Assembly (NCBI GenBank): GCA_902562285.1
Contig: CACESU010000011.1
Coordinates: 1 to 54,341, forward strand
Reading direction: 5' to 3'
Length of the DNA stretch: 54,341 nt
Origin: an uncultured Alphaproteobacteria bacterium
GTDB lineage: Bacteria; Pseudomonadota; Alphaproteobacteria; Rhodobacterales; Rhodobacteraceae
The position numbers were made by a program, and so were the translations under genes. Positions 6,449 to 17,417 of the stretch are shown here, in pieces. The notes under the pieces were generated by a model. It had not been told where the DNA came from. It was given only the letters and a program-made list of their open reading frames with translations, and made no database searches. Numbering within the stretch: the first letter of the stretch is position 1; the number at the start of each line of letters is the position of its first letter.

Positions 6449-9412
6449 TCAATCAATAGTAAGTGCTTCATTAATTATCATTTCTTGCTGTTTTTTATGC
6501 TGAGTAGCTAAACCAGTTGCAGGTGAAGCAGCTGCAGCTCTTCCAATATATCTCGCTCTTTTATATTTGGCCTTCACTCTATTTAAGGACCATTCCAAAT
6601 TAGGTTCAACAAATGACCAGCCCCCCTGATTTTTGGGTTCTTCTTGGCACCACACAAATTCTGCATCTTTAAATCTACTTAATTCTTTGATAAATGATAA
6701 TGCTGGGAACGGATAGAATTGTTCAAGTCTTAATAAGTATATATCAGAAATTTCCCTTTGTTCTCTTTCATTTAAGAGATCAAAATAGATTTTACCCGAG
6801 CAAATAATCACTCTTTTAATTTTTGAGTCTTTTTGTAACTTTGTTATTGAATTCCCTTTTTCAGCATCATCCCAAAGAACTCTATGAAAAGTAGAACCGT
6901 TTACAAAATCCACTTTACTAGAAACAGCACGTTTATTTCTAAGCAAAGATTTTGGACTCATTATAACTAAGGGCTTTCTAAAGCTCCTATACAGTTGCCT
7001 TCTTAAAATATGGAAATAATTTGATGGTGTTGTGCAATTAGCTATTATCCAGTTATCTTCAGCACATGCTTGTAAAAATCTTTCTAACCGTGCTGAAGAG
7101 TGTTCAGGACCCTGCCCCTCATAACCATGAGGGAGAAGCATTACCAATCCTGACATTCTCAACCATTTTTTTTCACCAGATGATATGAATTGATCAATCA
7201 TAATTTGTGCTCCATTGGAAAAATCACCAAATTGGGCTTCCCAAATTGTTAATGAATTTGGTTCTGCTAGGGAATAACCATACTCATAGCCTAAAACAGC
7301 ATATTCAGATAGCATAGAGTCTATAACTTCATAGTGTTTTTGATTTTTTGAGATGTTATTTAAAGGATAGTACCGCTCTTCTGTTAATTGATCAATAACA
7401 GCACTATGTCTATGGCTAAAAGTACCCCTTGTACAGTCTTGACCAGATAATCGAACAGGATAACCTTCCACTAATAGTGAACCGAAGGCAAGAGCTTCAG
7501 CTGTAGCCCAGTCAATATTTTTACCTGAGGTTAGTTGCTTTTGCTTATTATCAAGCATTCTTTTCACTGTTTTGTGAGCATTAATTTCATTTGGAATTTT
7601 AGTTAACGCTTTCCCAATTTCATTAAATTTTTGAATTGAAATAGAAGTTTTGCCCCTTTGATATTGGCCATCTTTTATTACAGCCTCTTTTGTATATTTT
7701 CCTAGCCCAGACCATTTACCATCTAACCAATCAGCTTTATTAGGTTTATAACTTTTTGAATTTTCAAATTCTTCAGAAAGAAATTTTTGAAAATTTATTT
7801 TTAAGTCTTCTATTTCACCTTCTGGTACTAAGCCTGCTATAATAAGTTTCTCTGAATACTGCTGTAAAGTAGTTTTATGCTTTTTTATTTTTGAATACAT
7901 CTTTGGTTGCGTGAACATCGGTTCATCACCTTCATTATGTCCAAATCTTCTGTAGCAAAATACGTCGATAACAACATCTTTATGAAACTTTTGTCGAAAT
8001 TCCGTCGCTACTTTTGCTGCATGAACTACAGCTTCTGGATCATCACCATTTACATGAAAAATTGGAGCCTCTACCATTAATGCTATGTCAGTTGGATATG
8101 GAGAAGATCTTGAATTATGTGGTGCTGTTGTAAACCCAATTTGATTATTAACAATTATGTGTATAGTGCCACCAGTTTTATGTCCTTTTAATCCTGATAG
8201 TCCAAAGCATTCTGAAATGATACCTTGTCCAGCAAATGCAGCATCACCATGCAGTAAAACAGGCAAAACTTGTACTCTATTGCTATCGTTAAGCTGATTT
8301 TGTTTTGCTCTTACTTTTCCTAAAACTACAGGGTTTACAGCCTCTAAGTGACTAGGATTAGCTGTTAAAGACAAGTGAATTTTGTTTCCATCAAATTCTC
8401 TGTCAGATGATGCTCCAAGGTGATATTTTACATCACCAGATCCTTCAACTTCCTCTGGTTTGTAACTACCACCTTGAAATTCATTAAAAATTGCTCTGTA
8501 TGGTTTCCCCATTACATTTGCTAAAATTGATAAACGTCCTCTGTGAGGCATGCCAATAATTATTTCTTTTACGCCAAGATTACCGCCTCTTTTAATGATT
8601 TGCTCCATTGCCGGTATTACTGCTTCGCCACCGTCTAATCCAAATCTTTTGGTTCCCATATATTTTATATGCAAAAACTTTTCAAATCCTTCTGCTTCTA
8701 TAAGCTTATTAAGAATTGCTTTTCTACCTTTTTGAGTAAATTCTATTTCTTTACCCAATCCTTCAATTCTTTCCTTTAACCAAGCAGATTCTTCAGCATT
8801 AGAAATATGCATATATTGAAGTGCAAAAGTACCGCAGTAAGTTTTCTTTACAATTTGTGATATTTGATTCATCGATGCTTCTTCAAGACCTAAAACTTTA
8901 TCTAAGTAAATCTGTCTATTCATATCTTCTGAATTAAATCCATATGTTTTAGGATCTAATGCTGGGTCTAAGGTTTTTGTTTCAGTTGAATTAAGTGGGT
9001 CTAGATTTGCAGCCAAATGTCCTCTGACCCTGTAAGCACGAATAAACATTAATGCCCTTATACTATCAAGTACTGACGTTTTGATATCAAATTTTTGTGA
9101 CTTAATAACTTTATTATTAATTTTTTTATTCTCATCAAGATTACTGCACTCGCCCCACTGTCCATCAAATGCTGCTATTTCTTCAGTAACATTAGTTGGA
9201 GGCCAATCTCGTCTAAACCATGAAGGTTTTATTTTTATTTCATCTTTAGAACTTGGAATTTCGTGAGAAAGGTTTTTGAAAATGGTAATCCATTTTTCAT
9301 TTAATATTTGGGGGTTAGATATATATGTATCATACATCTGTTCTAAATTTTGTAGACTATTTATATCTAAGCTATTTACTATTTCTGTCAAATTGTCGGT
9401 AGCTTTACTCAT
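6449..9412 (-). CDS. sucA: 2-oxoglutarate dehydrogenase E1 component
   Basis: A 987-residue thiamine-diphosphate enzyme that decarboxylates 2-oxoglutarate. The N-terminal segment (about 1-40, with LEQMYDTYISNP) is the E2-binding region. The catalytic part shows GMPHRGRLS, the ThDP-binding stretch from HGDAAFAGQG to NNQIGFTT, and RRFGHNEGDEPMFTQP. The transketolase-like pyrimidine domain holds GTFSHRHSAV, and the C-terminal part ends in the AAAASPATGLATQH motif that is conserved in SucA. The length is normal. It lies between sucD and sucB with short gaps (25 and 8 bp). Confidence 0.97.
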   Translation of the reverse strand: MSKATDNLTEIVNSLDINSLQNLEQMYDTYISNPQILNEKWITIFKNLSHEIPSSKDEIKIKPSWFRRDWPPTNVTEEIAAFDGQWGECSNLDENKKINNKVIKSQKFDIKTSVLDSIRALMFIRAYRVRGHLAANLDPLNSTETKTLDPALDPKTYGFNSEDMNRQIYLDKVLGLEEASMNQISQIVKKTYCGTFALQYMHISNAEESAWLKERIEGLGKEIEFTQKGRKAILNKLIEAEGFEKFLHIKYMGTKRFGLDGGEAVIPAMEQIIKRGGNLGVKEIIIGMPHRGRLSILANVMGKPYRAIFNEFQGGSYKPEEVEGSGDVKYHLGASSDREFDGNKIHLSLTANPSHLEAVNPVVLGKVRAKQNQLNDSNRVQVLPVLLHGDAAFAGQGIISECFGLSGLKGHKTGGTIHIIVNNQIGFTTAPHNSRSSPYPTDIALMVEAPIFHVNGDDPEAVVHAAKVATEFRQKFHKDVVIDVFCYRRFGHNEGDEPMFTQPKMYSKIKKHKTTLQQYSEKLIIAGLVPEGEIEDLKINFQKFLSEEFENSKSYKPNKADWLDGKWSGLGKYTKEAVIKDGQYQRGKTSISIQKFNEIGKALTKIPNEINAHKTVKRMLDNKQKQLTSGKNIDWATAEALAFGSLLVEGYPVRLSGQDCTRGTFSHRHSAVIDQLTEERYYPLNNISKNQKHYEVIDSMLSEYAVLGYEYGYSLAEPNSLTIWEAQFGDFSNGAQIMIDQFISSGEKKWLRMSGLVMLLPHGYEGQGPEHSSARLERFLQACAEDNWIIANCTTPSNYFHILRRQLYRSFRKPLVIMSPKSLLRNKRAVSSKVDFVNGSTFHRVLWDDAEKGNSITKLQKDSKIKRVIICSGKIYFDLLNEREQREISDIYLLRLEQFYPFPALSFIKELSRFKDAEFVWCQEEPKNQGGWSFVEPNLEWSLNRVKAKYKRARYIGRAAAASPATGLATQHKKQQEMIINEALTID

Positions 9413-9437
9413 CTTTTACCTATTTTTATCGTCTCGA

Positions 9438-10328
9438 TTATTTAAAATTTTTAATTGCAGTACTTACTGCTGTTCCAAGTTCTCCAGGACTTTCTGTAAC
9501 AATAATTCCAGCAGATCGCATAGCTTCAATTTTATCTGAAGCTCCGCCCTTACCACCAGCAACTATTGCACCCGCATGACCCATTCTTCTGCCAGGGGGG
9601 GCAGTAATTCCTGCAATAAATCCTGCGATAGGTTTTGATCTACCTTTTTTTCTTTCATCTTTAATAAATTGAGCTGCTTCCTCTTCTGCAGTTCCTCCAA
9701 TTTCTCCAATTAATACAATGCTTTTAGTTTCATTATCAGATAAAAATAATTCAAGAACATCAATATGCTCTGTTCCTTTAACAGGATCTCCTCCTATTCC
9801 AACGCATGTTGATTGACCCAATCCTATTTCTGTAGTTTGAGCAACTGCTTCATAAGTAAGTGTTCCAGATCTTGAAACTACCCCTACACTTCCTTTTTTG
9901 TGAATGTGTCCTGGCATAATCCCTATTTTGCACTCTTCAGGAGTAATTACACCTGGACAGTTTGGCCCTATTAAACGTGATTTTGAACCATGTAAAGCTC
10001 TCTTTACTCTTACCATATCTATAACTGGTATACCTTCAGTAATACACACAATTGTTTCTATTTCAGAGTCTATAGCTTCAAGTATTGCATCTGCGGCAAA
10101 TGGTGGAGGTACATAAATCACTGTGGCATTGGCTTTGGTTTTTAATTTTGCATCATAAACTGTATCAAAAACAGGTAATCCTAAATGTTTTTCTCCACCT
10201 TTACCAGGTGTAACTCCCCCCACCATATTAGTACCATAGTCAATAGCTTGCTGAGAGTGAAAAGTTCCCTGTGAACCTGTGAAACCTTGGCAAATTACTT
10301 TTGTATTTTTATTTATAAATATTGACAT
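9438..10328 (-). CDS. sucD: Succinyl-CoA synthetase alpha subunit (ADP/GDP-forming)
   Basis: A 296-residue subunit that carries the phospho-histidine of succinyl-CoA synthetase. [11 protein letters not shown] (15-25) is the CoA-binding Rossmann motif, and H251 in [14 protein letters not shown] is the phosphorylated histidine. The enzyme makes ATP or GTP while converting succinyl-CoA to succinate. It starts one base after the sucC stop, so the two subunits are probably translationally coupled. The length is as expected. Confidence 0.98.
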   Translation of the reverse strand: MSIFINKNTKVICQGFTGSQGTFHSQQAIDYGTNMVGGVTPGKGGEKHLGLPVFDTVYDAKLKTKANATVIYVPPPFAADAILEAIDSEIETIVCITEGIPVIDMVRVKRALHGSKSRLIGPNCPGVITPEECKIGIMPGHIHKKGSVGVVSRSGTLTYEAVAQTTEIGLGQSTCVGIGGDPVKGTEHIDVLELFLSDNETKSIVLIGEIGGTAEEEAAQFIKDERKKGRSKPIAGFIAGITAPPGRRMGHAGAIVAGGKGGASDKIEAMRSAGIIVTESPGELGTAVSTAIKNFK

Positions 10329-10329
10329 T

Positions 10330-11526
10330 TTAATTACCTTTCACTGCTGAAACAATTTTCTTTGCAGCATCAGAAAGATTATCTGCAGCAATTACATTTA
10401 ATCCACTTTTATTTATTATATCTTTACCTTTTTCTACATTTGTACCTTCGAGTCTGACGACTAAAGGAACTGAAAGACCAACATTTTTGACAGCCTCAAC
10501 TACCCCTTCTGCAATAACATCGCATCTCATTATTCCTCCAAAAATATTTACTAAAATTCCTTTAACATTTTTATCTGAGGTTATAATTTTAAAAGCTTCA
10601 GTTACTTTCTCTTTAGTAGCACCTCCGCCTACATCCAAAAAATTTGCTGGTTCAGAACCGAATAATTTAATTATATCCATTGTGGCCATTGCTAGTCCTG
10701 CTCCATTAACCATACAGCCAATTTCACCGTCTAGGGCAATATAATTTAGGTCAAATTTAGAAGCAGCCAGTTCTTTTGGATCTTCTTCAGTTTCATCATG
10801 AAATGCAAGTACAGAAGGTTGTCGATACATTGCATTACTATCAAAACCCATTTTGCAATCTAAACAGAGTAATTTTTCGTCTTGAGTGAGAATTAGTGGA
10901 TTTATTTCTAACATCTCACAATCTTTTTCATTAAATAATTTGAATAAAGTTTGAACTAAATGTACACATTGCTTAATTTGTTTTCCCTTTAAACCTAGTG
11001 CAAATGCAACTCTTCTACCATGAAAACTAGATAGTCCTGAAGCTGGATCAACCGTAAATTTGATTATTCTTTCTGGAGTTTTGTCGGCAACTTCCTCAAT
11101 ATCCATCCCACCTTCTTTAGAAGCTACAAAAGCTATTCTAGAAGTTGTCCTATCGATCAATACAGCTAAATAAAACTCTTTAGCTATTTGGCAACCATCT
11201 TCAATATATATTCTTCTGACTTCTTTCCCAGATCGCCCAGTTTGTTTGGTTACTAAAGTTCTACCAAGCATTTTTTGTGCTTGTTCTGCAGCTTCTGATG
11301 CTGATTTTGCAAGTCTAACTCCACCTTCAACTCCAGCACTTTCTTCAATAAACTTACCTTTTCCTCTTCCGCCTGCATGTATTTGAGCCTTAATAACCCA
11401 TAATGGTCCATCCAATTCTCCCGCTGCCGTCTTGGCCTCTTCTGCCTTATAAATAATTCTTCCATCTAAAACTGGAATTCCATATTCTCTCAAAAATTGT
11501 TTTGCTTGATATTCATGGATATTCAT
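10330..11526 (-). CDS. sucC: Succinyl-CoA synthetase beta subunit
   Basis: A 398-residue ATP-grasp subunit that binds nucleotide and succinate. The N-terminus [19 protein letters not shown] is diagnostic, the ATP-grasp part contains [12 protein letters not shown], and the C-terminal ligase domain holds GGGATKEKV and [10 protein letters not shown]. It is the first gene after a 173-bp spacer that contains a double palindromic operator 123-153 bp upstream, so a regulated promoter probably lies in that spacer even though mdh is upstream on the same strand. Confidence 0.98.
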   Translation of the reverse strand: MNIHEYQAKQFLREYGIPVLDGRIIYKAEEAKTAAGELDGPLWVIKAQIHAGGRGKGKFIEESAGVEGGVRLAKSASEAAEQAQKMLGRTLVTKQTGRSGKEVRRIYIEDGCQIAKEFYLAVLIDRTTSRIAFVASKEGGMDIEEVADKTPERIIKFTVDPASGLSSFHGRRVAFALGLKGKQIKQCVHLVQTLFKLFNEKDCEMLEINPLILTQDEKLLCLDCKMGFDSNAMYRQPSVLAFHDETEEDPKELAASKFDLNYIALDGEIGCMVNGAGLAMATMDIIKLFGSEPANFLDVGGGATKEKVTEAFKIITSDKNVKGILVNIFGGIMRCDVIAEGVVEAVKNVGLSVPLVVRLEGTNVEKGKDIINKSGLNVIAADNLSDAAKKIVSAVKGN

Positions 11527-11581
11527 TTTCTCACCTAAAGATTAGTAAATTTATTGGTACATCTAAATAACCCAATATTTG

Positions 11582-11594
11582 CAGTCATTGACTG
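11582..11594. repeat. 13-bp inverted repeat in the sucC leader
   Basis: CAGTCATTGACTG: 6-bp arms around one base, 56 bp before the sucC start. It could be a minor operator or chance; no match to the GntR site. Confidence 0.3.
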
Positions 11595-11640
11595 TATTTT
11601 GAAGTAGTTTTTTTAAAAAAAGAGATAAAAGCATAAAAAG

Positions 11641-11688
11641 TTTTAATTTTGTGATCACAATAAATTAAACGTGATCACAAAATTAAAA
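11641..11688. promoter_or_regulatory. Double GTGATCAC operator in an 18-bp inverted repeat upstream of sucC
   Basis: TTTTAATTTTGTGATCAC (11641-11658) is repeated as a perfect reverse complement at 11671-11688, separated by 12 bases. Each arm contains the palindrome GTGATCAC, with centres exactly 20 bp apart, close to two helical turns. The core equals the palindrome in front of the GntR gene. As RNA the element could also fold into an 18-bp hairpin followed by U-rich sequence downstream of mdh, so it may be operator, terminator or both. Confidence 0.7.
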
Positions 11689-11699
11689 ACATTTTTTCC

Positions 11700-12680
<981 letters not shown>

Positions 12681-12880
12681 TTAAATTAAAATTATTTAAG
12701 TAGAGCCCAATCAATATGAATTAATGAATTTTGGTATAGAATCAAAAAGCTAACTAGTTTTAGTTATACTAATAAACAAGAGATGATTGTAGTAAAGATA
12801 AAAAAATTTTGATCTAAAAATAATAATTTAATTGTAATATTATTTAAAAAATTAGTCTTCAAGATTTTTAAAGTTCTTTG

Positions 12881-12909
12881 GTGACAATTAATCACATTGC
12901 ATTTATTCT
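12881..12909 (+). promoter_or_regulatory. Candidate sdh promoter
   Basis: GTGACA (12881-12886), a 17-bp spacer and TATTCT (12904-12909) lie 34 bp before the sdhC start. They are in the 283-bp gap shared with mdh, where I see nothing else clear. Confidence 0.45.
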
Positions 12910-12942
12910 ATTCAACAATTAAATCAAGGGAAATAATATTGA

Positions 12943-13320
12943 ATGTTTAAACATATGCATAATCGTCCTTTATCACCTCACATAACTATATATAGGCCCC
13001 AATTAAACTCTGTACTTTCTATATTGCATAGAATTACTGGGATAGCCTTATCTATAACACTTTTAATATTAATAGGATTTTTTATATCACTAATTTTTGG
13101 TGAAGAAATATTTACAATTTTTTCAACTTACTTTAATTCTGTTGTTGGCAAATTAATTATGTTTTTTTCACTTTGTGGTATTTGGTACCATTTTTTTGCT
13201 GGGATTAGACACCTATTTTGGGATATGGGTTATGGATTTAACCTTAAATGGGTGGAATTAAGTTCTTATTCAATTTTAGCTTTGACATTTATTTTTGTTT
13301 TAACAAGCCTTTTAATTTAA
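12943..13320 (+). CDS. sdhC: Succinate dehydrogenase cytochrome b556 subunit
   Basis: A 125-residue membrane anchor with three predicted transmembrane helices. The N-terminal NRPLSPHITIYRPQ and SILHRITGIAL are the family signature; S and R of this region line the quinone site, and a later His (WYHFFAGIRHLFWD) would help bind heme b. An AAGGGA ribosome binding site precedes the ATG. It is the first gene of sdhCDA-x-B. With SdhD it anchors complex II and passes electrons to ubiquinone. Confidence 0.95.
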   Translation: MFKHMHNRPLSPHITIYRPQLNSVLSILHRITGIALSITLLILIGFFISLIFGEEIFTIFSTYFNSVVGKLIMFFSLCGIWYHFFAGIRHLFWDMGYGFNLKWVELSSYSILALTFIFVLTSLLI

Positions 13321-13340
13321 ATTTATTTTGGAGTACGAAA

Positions 13341-13682
13341 ATGGGTCAGAATATAGCTAGCACTAGGCATTGGATAAAGCAAAGAGTATCTTCAATCTTA
13401 CTCATACCTTTGACATTATTATTTTTTTATAATTTCTTAAATGTTTCTACTCTTTCATATGACGATGTTATATCAAATTATAAAAATCCATTTCATTTAT
13501 GTGTTGCTTTTTTATTTATTACTATTAGCATTTGGCATTTTTATCAAGGTATTGAAGTTGTCTTAGAAGATTATATACATGAGACACATCTTAGGAATTC
13601 TACATTAAAAACATTAAAAATTTTATGTTGGTTTCTAACTTTAATAATAACATTAGCTTTTATTTTTTTGTATTGGTTTTGA
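13341..13682 (+). CDS. sdhD: Succinate dehydrogenase membrane anchor subunit
   Basis: A 113-residue protein with three hydrophobic helices. The opening STRHWIKQRVSSILLIPL matches the SdhD pattern (W..QR..A..L.PL), and the His in SIWHFYQGIEVVLEDY is in the expected place for heme/quinone contacts. An open frame extends upstream into sdhC, but the ATG at 13341, preceded by TTGGAG, is the sensible start and leaves a 20-bp gap. It partners SdhC in complex II. Confidence 0.93.
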   Translation: MGQNIASTRHWIKQRVSSILLIPLTLLFFYNFLNVSTLSYDDVISNYKNPFHLCVAFLFITISIWHFYQGIEVVLEDYIHETHLRNSTLKTLKILCWFLTLIITLAFIFLYWF

Positions 13683-13697
13683 ATTTAGGAGTAACTA

Positions 13698-15506
13698 ATG
13701 AATTCATATGAATATGTTGATCATACTTACGATGTAGTAGTAGTTGGGGCAGGAGGCTCTGGATTAAGAGCTACTTTAGGAATGGCAGAACAAGGTTTCA
13801 AAACTGCTTGTATAAGCAAGGTTTTTCCAACTAGAAGTCATACCGTTGCTGCACAGGGAGGTATTGCTGCATCTCTATCAAATATGGGACCCGATCACTG
13901 GCATTGGCACATGTACGATACTGTAAAAGGTTCAGATTGGTTAGGTGACGTTGATGCAATGGAATATTTAGCTCGAGAAGCCCCAAAAGCAGTTTATGAA
14001 TTAGAGCATTATGGAGTCCCTTTTTCTAGAACAGAAGAAGGTAAAATTTATCAAAGACCTTTTGGGGGACACACAACTGAATTTGGTGAAGGCCCACCTG
14101 TTCAAAGAACATGTGCTGCAGCTGATAGAACAGGTCATGCTATTTTACATACTTTATATGGTCAATCATTAAAAAATAACGCAGAGTTTTTTATTGAGTA
14201 TTTTGCCATTGATTTAATTATGACTGAAGATGGAGAATGTCAGGGTATAATAGCCTGGAAATTGGATGATGGTACCATTCATAGGTTTAATGCTAAAATG
14301 GTAGTTCTTGCTACTGGTGGCTACGGTAGAGCATATTTTTCTGCAACTTCAGCTCATACTTGTACTGGAGATGGTAATGGTATGATTGCGAGACAAAACT
14401 TACCCTTGCAAGATATGGAATTCGTACAATTCCATCCAACAGGTATTTATGGTGCTGGATGTTTGATTACAGAAGGAGCAAGAGGTGAAGGGGGCTACCT
14501 CACAAACTCGGATGGAGAAAGATTTATGGAAAGATATGCTCCAACTTACAAAGATTTGGCTAGCAGAGATGTTGTATCCAGATGCATGACTATTGAAATT
14601 AGGGAAGGTCGAGGTGTAGGTGAAAGAGGAGATCACATACATTTACACTTGGATCATTTGCCAGAAAAAACTTTAGCAGAGCGATTACCTGGAATTTCTG
14701 AAAGTGCCAAAATTTTTGCAGGAGTTGATCTAACTAAAGAGCCTATTCCTGTATTACCTACAGTTCATTATAATATGGGAGGAATCCCGACCAATTACTG
14801 GGGTGAAGTTTTAAATCCTAGTAAAGAAGATGAAGATTTAGTTCAGCCTGGATTAATGGCAGTTGGTGAGGCAGGATGTGCATCAGTGCATGGTGCAAAT
14901 AGGTTAGGATCTAATAGTCTGATAGATTTAGTGGTTTTTGGCAGAGCTGCAGCTATAAGAGCAAAAGAAGTTGTGAATAAAGAAAGTTCTAATCGACCTT
15001 TAAATTTTAATTCTTGCGATCAGGCAATGGAAAGATTTGATAAGTTACGTCATGCTAAGGGAAATACATCAACTGCAGAATTAAGAAAAAATATGCAAAG
15101 AGTTATGCAGGAAGATGCAGCAGTTTTTCGATCTAAAGAAACTTTGGCTGAAGGGTGCAAAAAAATGGAGGCTGTTTCTTCTGGTTTGGAAGATTTATCA
15201 GTGAAAGATAGGTCATTGATTTGGAATTCCGATTTAATGGAAACTTTAGAATTAACAAACCTTATGCCCAATGCTCTAACAACTATTTTTTCAGCTGAAG
15301 CTAGGCAAGAAAGTCGTGGGGCACATGCCCATGAGGATTATCCTGATAGAGATGATATGAAATGGAGAAAACATACCTTGGCATCTGTTGATCAAAAAAA
15401 TAAGGTTTTACTAAAATATAGAAAAGTTCATACCAAACCGTTAACAATGGAAGCTAAAGGCGGTATAAATACCAATAAAATTGCCCCAAAGGCAAGGGTT
15501 TATTAG
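13698..15506 (+). CDS. sdhA: Succinate dehydrogenase flavoprotein subunit
   Basis: A 602-residue FAD protein that oxidises succinate to fumarate. GAGGSGLRA binds FAD, and H48 in [11 protein letters not shown] is the covalent flavin attachment site. [22 protein letters not shown] and [20 protein letters not shown] are the expected capping and FAD-contact motifs. The C-terminal [18 protein letters not shown] is conserved. The length is normal. It is separated from sdhB by a small lipoprotein gene. Confidence 0.98.
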   Translation: MNSYEYVDHTYDVVVVGAGGSGLRATLGMAEQGFKTACISKVFPTRSHTVAAQGGIAASLSNMGPDHWHWHMYDTVKGSDWLGDVDAMEYLAREAPKAVYELEHYGVPFSRTEEGKIYQRPFGGHTTEFGEGPPVQRTCAAADRTGHAILHTLYGQSLKNNAEFFIEYFAIDLIMTEDGECQGIIAWKLDDGTIHRFNAKMVVLATGGYGRAYFSATSAHTCTGDGNGMIARQNLPLQDMEFVQFHPTGIYGAGCLITEGARGEGGYLTNSDGERFMERYAPTYKDLASRDVVSRCMTIEIREGRGVGERGDHIHLHLDHLPEKTLAERLPGISESAKIFAGVDLTKEPIPVLPTVHYNMGGIPTNYWGEVLNPSKEDEDLVQPGLMAVGEAGCASVHGANRLGSNSLIDLVVFGRAAAIRAKEVVNKESSNRPLNFNSCDQAMERFDKLRHAKGNTSTAELRKNMQRVMQEDAAVFRSKETLAEGCKKMEAVSSGLEDLSVKDRSLIWNSDLMETLELTNLMPNALTTIFSAEARQESRGAHAHEDYPDRDDMKWRKHTLASVDQKNKVLLKYRKVHTKPLTMEAKGGINTNKIAPKARVY

Positions 15507-15511
15507 TATAG

Positions 15512-15784
15512 ATGGCCAATTTAGTTAAAATATTAACCACTATAAGTTTTTGTTTTTTGTTTGGTTGTGCTGCAAATCAACCTAAACCTCTAACACAAAA
15601 ACAAATTGAAAGTATTTGCCAAAAGAAGAAAATTGAAGCTACAAAACCTACAACAAATTTATCTTTGGCTACGGGTAGTGAAGGTCCTAAGTACCAAATT
15701 GGTATAACTATGAGTAGTGACTATTTAGCGGGTAGAGATCCTAATGAAGTATATAAGCAATGCATAATGTCTTTTAGTTTATAA
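15512..15784 (+). CDS. Small predicted lipoprotein between sdhA and sdhB
   Basis: A 90-residue protein with a short basic start, a hydrophobic core and a lipobox-like LFGC, so C19 should be lipid-modified after signal peptidase II cleavage. The mature part has two further cysteines (C36 and C84), which could form a disulfide in the periplasm, and a conserved-looking middle (TGSEGPKYQIGITMSSDYL). I do not recognise the family. It starts 5 bp after sdhA and ends 25 bp before sdhB, so it must be co-transcribed with complex II. A role in assembly or stability of the complex is possible but is only inference from position. Confidence 0.8.
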   Translation: MANLVKILTTISFCFLFGCAANQPKPLTQKQIESICQKKKIEATKPTTNLSLATGSEGPKYQIGITMSSDYLAGRDPNEVYKQCIMSFSL

Positions 15785-15809
15785 CATAATTGTATGATAA
15801 GGAAAAAAA

Positions 15810-16610
15810 ATGGTTGAATTAAGACTCCCAAAAAATTCAAGGATATCTTCAGATGGAGTAGTTTGGGATAAAAAAAAGAATTCTGCAAAAACCTTGAGAA
15901 AATTTAAGATATACAGATATAATCCTGATGATCAAAGTAATCCAAGAGTTGATACTTATTACATAGATTCAAATGATAGTGGTCCTATGGTTTTGGATTC
16001 TCTCATTTATATAAAAGAAGAAATTGATCCAACACTTACATTTCGTAGGTCGTGTAGGGAAGGTATTTGTGGTTCCTGTGCTATGAATATTGATGGTGTA
16101 AACACACTGGCTTGCACACGTGGTTTGAATGAAGTTAAAGGTGATGTCAGAATTTATCCATTACCTCATATGCCAGTTATTAAAGATTTAGTTCCTGATT
16201 TAACTAATTTTTATAAACAGCACGCAAGTATAATGCCTTGGTTAGAAACAAAGACAGAAACCCCAGAAGACGAGTGGAAGCAATCTGTAGATCAACGAAA
16301 AAAATTAGACGACTTATACGAGTGTGTAATGTGTGCTTGCTGTTCTACTTCTTGTCCAAGCTATTGGTGGAATAGTGATAAGTATCTTGGACCTGCCGCT
16401 CTTTTACATGCTTACAGGTGGCTAGTAGATAGTCGTGACGAAACAAGAGATGAAAGATTAAATGAGTTAGAGGACTCTTTTAAGTTATATAGATGCCATA
16501 CAATAATGAATTGCGCTAGAACTTGCCCAAAAAACTTAAATCCTGCAAAAGCCATAGCAGAAATAAAAAAAATGATGGTTGAAAAGAATAGTAGAAGTAA
16601 GCAGAAATAA
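15810..16610 (+). CDS. sdhB: Succinate dehydrogenase iron-sulfur subunit
   Basis: A 266-residue electron-transfer subunit. The [2Fe-2S] ligands are C82, C87, C90 and C102 (CREGICGSC ... C). The C-terminal ferredoxin-like part has [12 protein letters not shown] and [17 protein letters not shown], which hold the [4Fe-4S] and [3Fe-4S] clusters. It links SdhA to the membrane anchor. The length is normal. A 12-bp palindrome TTAACTAGTTAA (16613-16624) lies between its stop and the convergent gene. Confidence 0.98.
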   Translation: MVELRLPKNSRISSDGVVWDKKKNSAKTLRKFKIYRYNPDDQSNPRVDTYYIDSNDSGPMVLDSLIYIKEEIDPTLTFRRSCREGICGSCAMNIDGVNTLACTRGLNEVKGDVRIYPLPHMPVIKDLVPDLTNFYKQHASIMPWLETKTETPEDEWKQSVDQRKKLDDLYECVMCACCSTSCPSYWWNSDKYLGPAALLHAYRWLVDSRDETRDERLNELEDSFKLYRCHTIMNCARTCPKNLNPAKAIAEIKKMMVEKNSRSKQK

Positions 16611-16636
16611 TTTTAACTAGTTAATTTAATTATATT

Positions 16637-17416
16637 TTACACTTTTTTTCTGAAAACTAGGGAAGCTCCAAAACCAAAAGTTATTGCTATTATTATACAA
16701 GCTACTCCATACAATTCAGGTTTTTGATAGGCCAAATAGTTAATCCAATTTTGAACACCAATTTTTTTTACATAAATAATATCTTGCTTTGTAGCCAAAA
16801 CTTCTTCAAAGCGAATTAAATGTATTTTTACTTTATAATTTCCTTCATAAAGGTTGGTTGGAAAATCAATTTCATTTGAAAAAAGGGTATTTTCTAATAA
16901 TGTAATGGGTGTATTATTTAGATTATATTGTTTTTTGGCTTTTCCATTTGATATAATGTGATCAATGAATTCCTTTTTTAATTTACTGTCTGATAAATTT
17001 ATATGTTCAGAAATACCTATTTCGTAAGATCTTTGGGTTTTTATCGGTAATAAATCCTTAAGAGACTTAGTTCCTGAGATAGAATAAAAACTTGGCATAC
17101 TGTTTAAAGTTTGAATTTTTTTATTTATCCAAAAACCATATTTTTTTTCTTTTTTGAATATATTCATTTTTACTGGTGGACCAATTACTTCAATTACAAT
17201 ATCAAAAGGAGGTTGATCAATTGGCGAAATCTGAGAAACATATTTCTTAATTGCACCGAAAATATGAAACTTACTGCCTGAAAAACTGACATTAATAGAA
17301 ATTACCTTTTTACTTAAATCTGTAACAAGACTTGGCGGAACTTCTGCACTTCTAGCAGAAATAGAAGATAAATTATAAATAAATATCATTATTATTAATT
17401 TATAAAATAGCTTCAT
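16637..17416 (-). CDS. TIGR02186 family membrane-anchored protein
   Basis: This 259-residue protein has an N-terminal signal-like segment, a beta-rich extracytoplasmic body and one C-terminal transmembrane helix (VACIIIAITFGFGASLVF) ending in a short basic tail. This layout, and its position one base after a TSUP exporter gene, match the alphaproteobacterial family TIGR02186, which has no known function. The body has features such as VIEVIGPP and YKVKIHLIR that look like an immunoglobulin-type fold. I infer a periplasmic partner of the exporter. No catalytic motif is visible. Confidence 0.75.
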   Translation of the reverse strand: MKLFYKLIIMIFIYNLSSISARSAEVPPSLVTDLSKKVISINVSFSGSKFHIFGAIKKYVSQISPIDQPPFDIVIEVIGPPVKMNIFKKEKKYGFWINKKIQTLNSMPSFYSISGTKSLKDLLPIKTQRSYEIGISEHINLSDSKLKKEFIDHIISNGKAKKQYNLNNTPITLLENTLFSNEIDFPTNLYEGNYKVKIHLIRFEEVLATKQDIIYVKKIGVQNWINYLAYQKPELYGVACIIIAITFGFGASLVFRKKV

Positions 17417-17417
17417 T

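Noticed and set aside
12881-12895. GTGA-N7-TCAC before sdhC as a third GntR operator
   Set aside because: The half-sites match, but the spacing differs from the contiguous GTGATCAC found at the other sites, and part of it is simply the -35 of the likely promoter.
13248-13340. Upstream extension of sdhD into sdhC
   Set aside because: The extension is the out-of-frame reading of sdhC; the ATG at 13341 has a ribosome binding site and gives the normal SdhD N-terminus.
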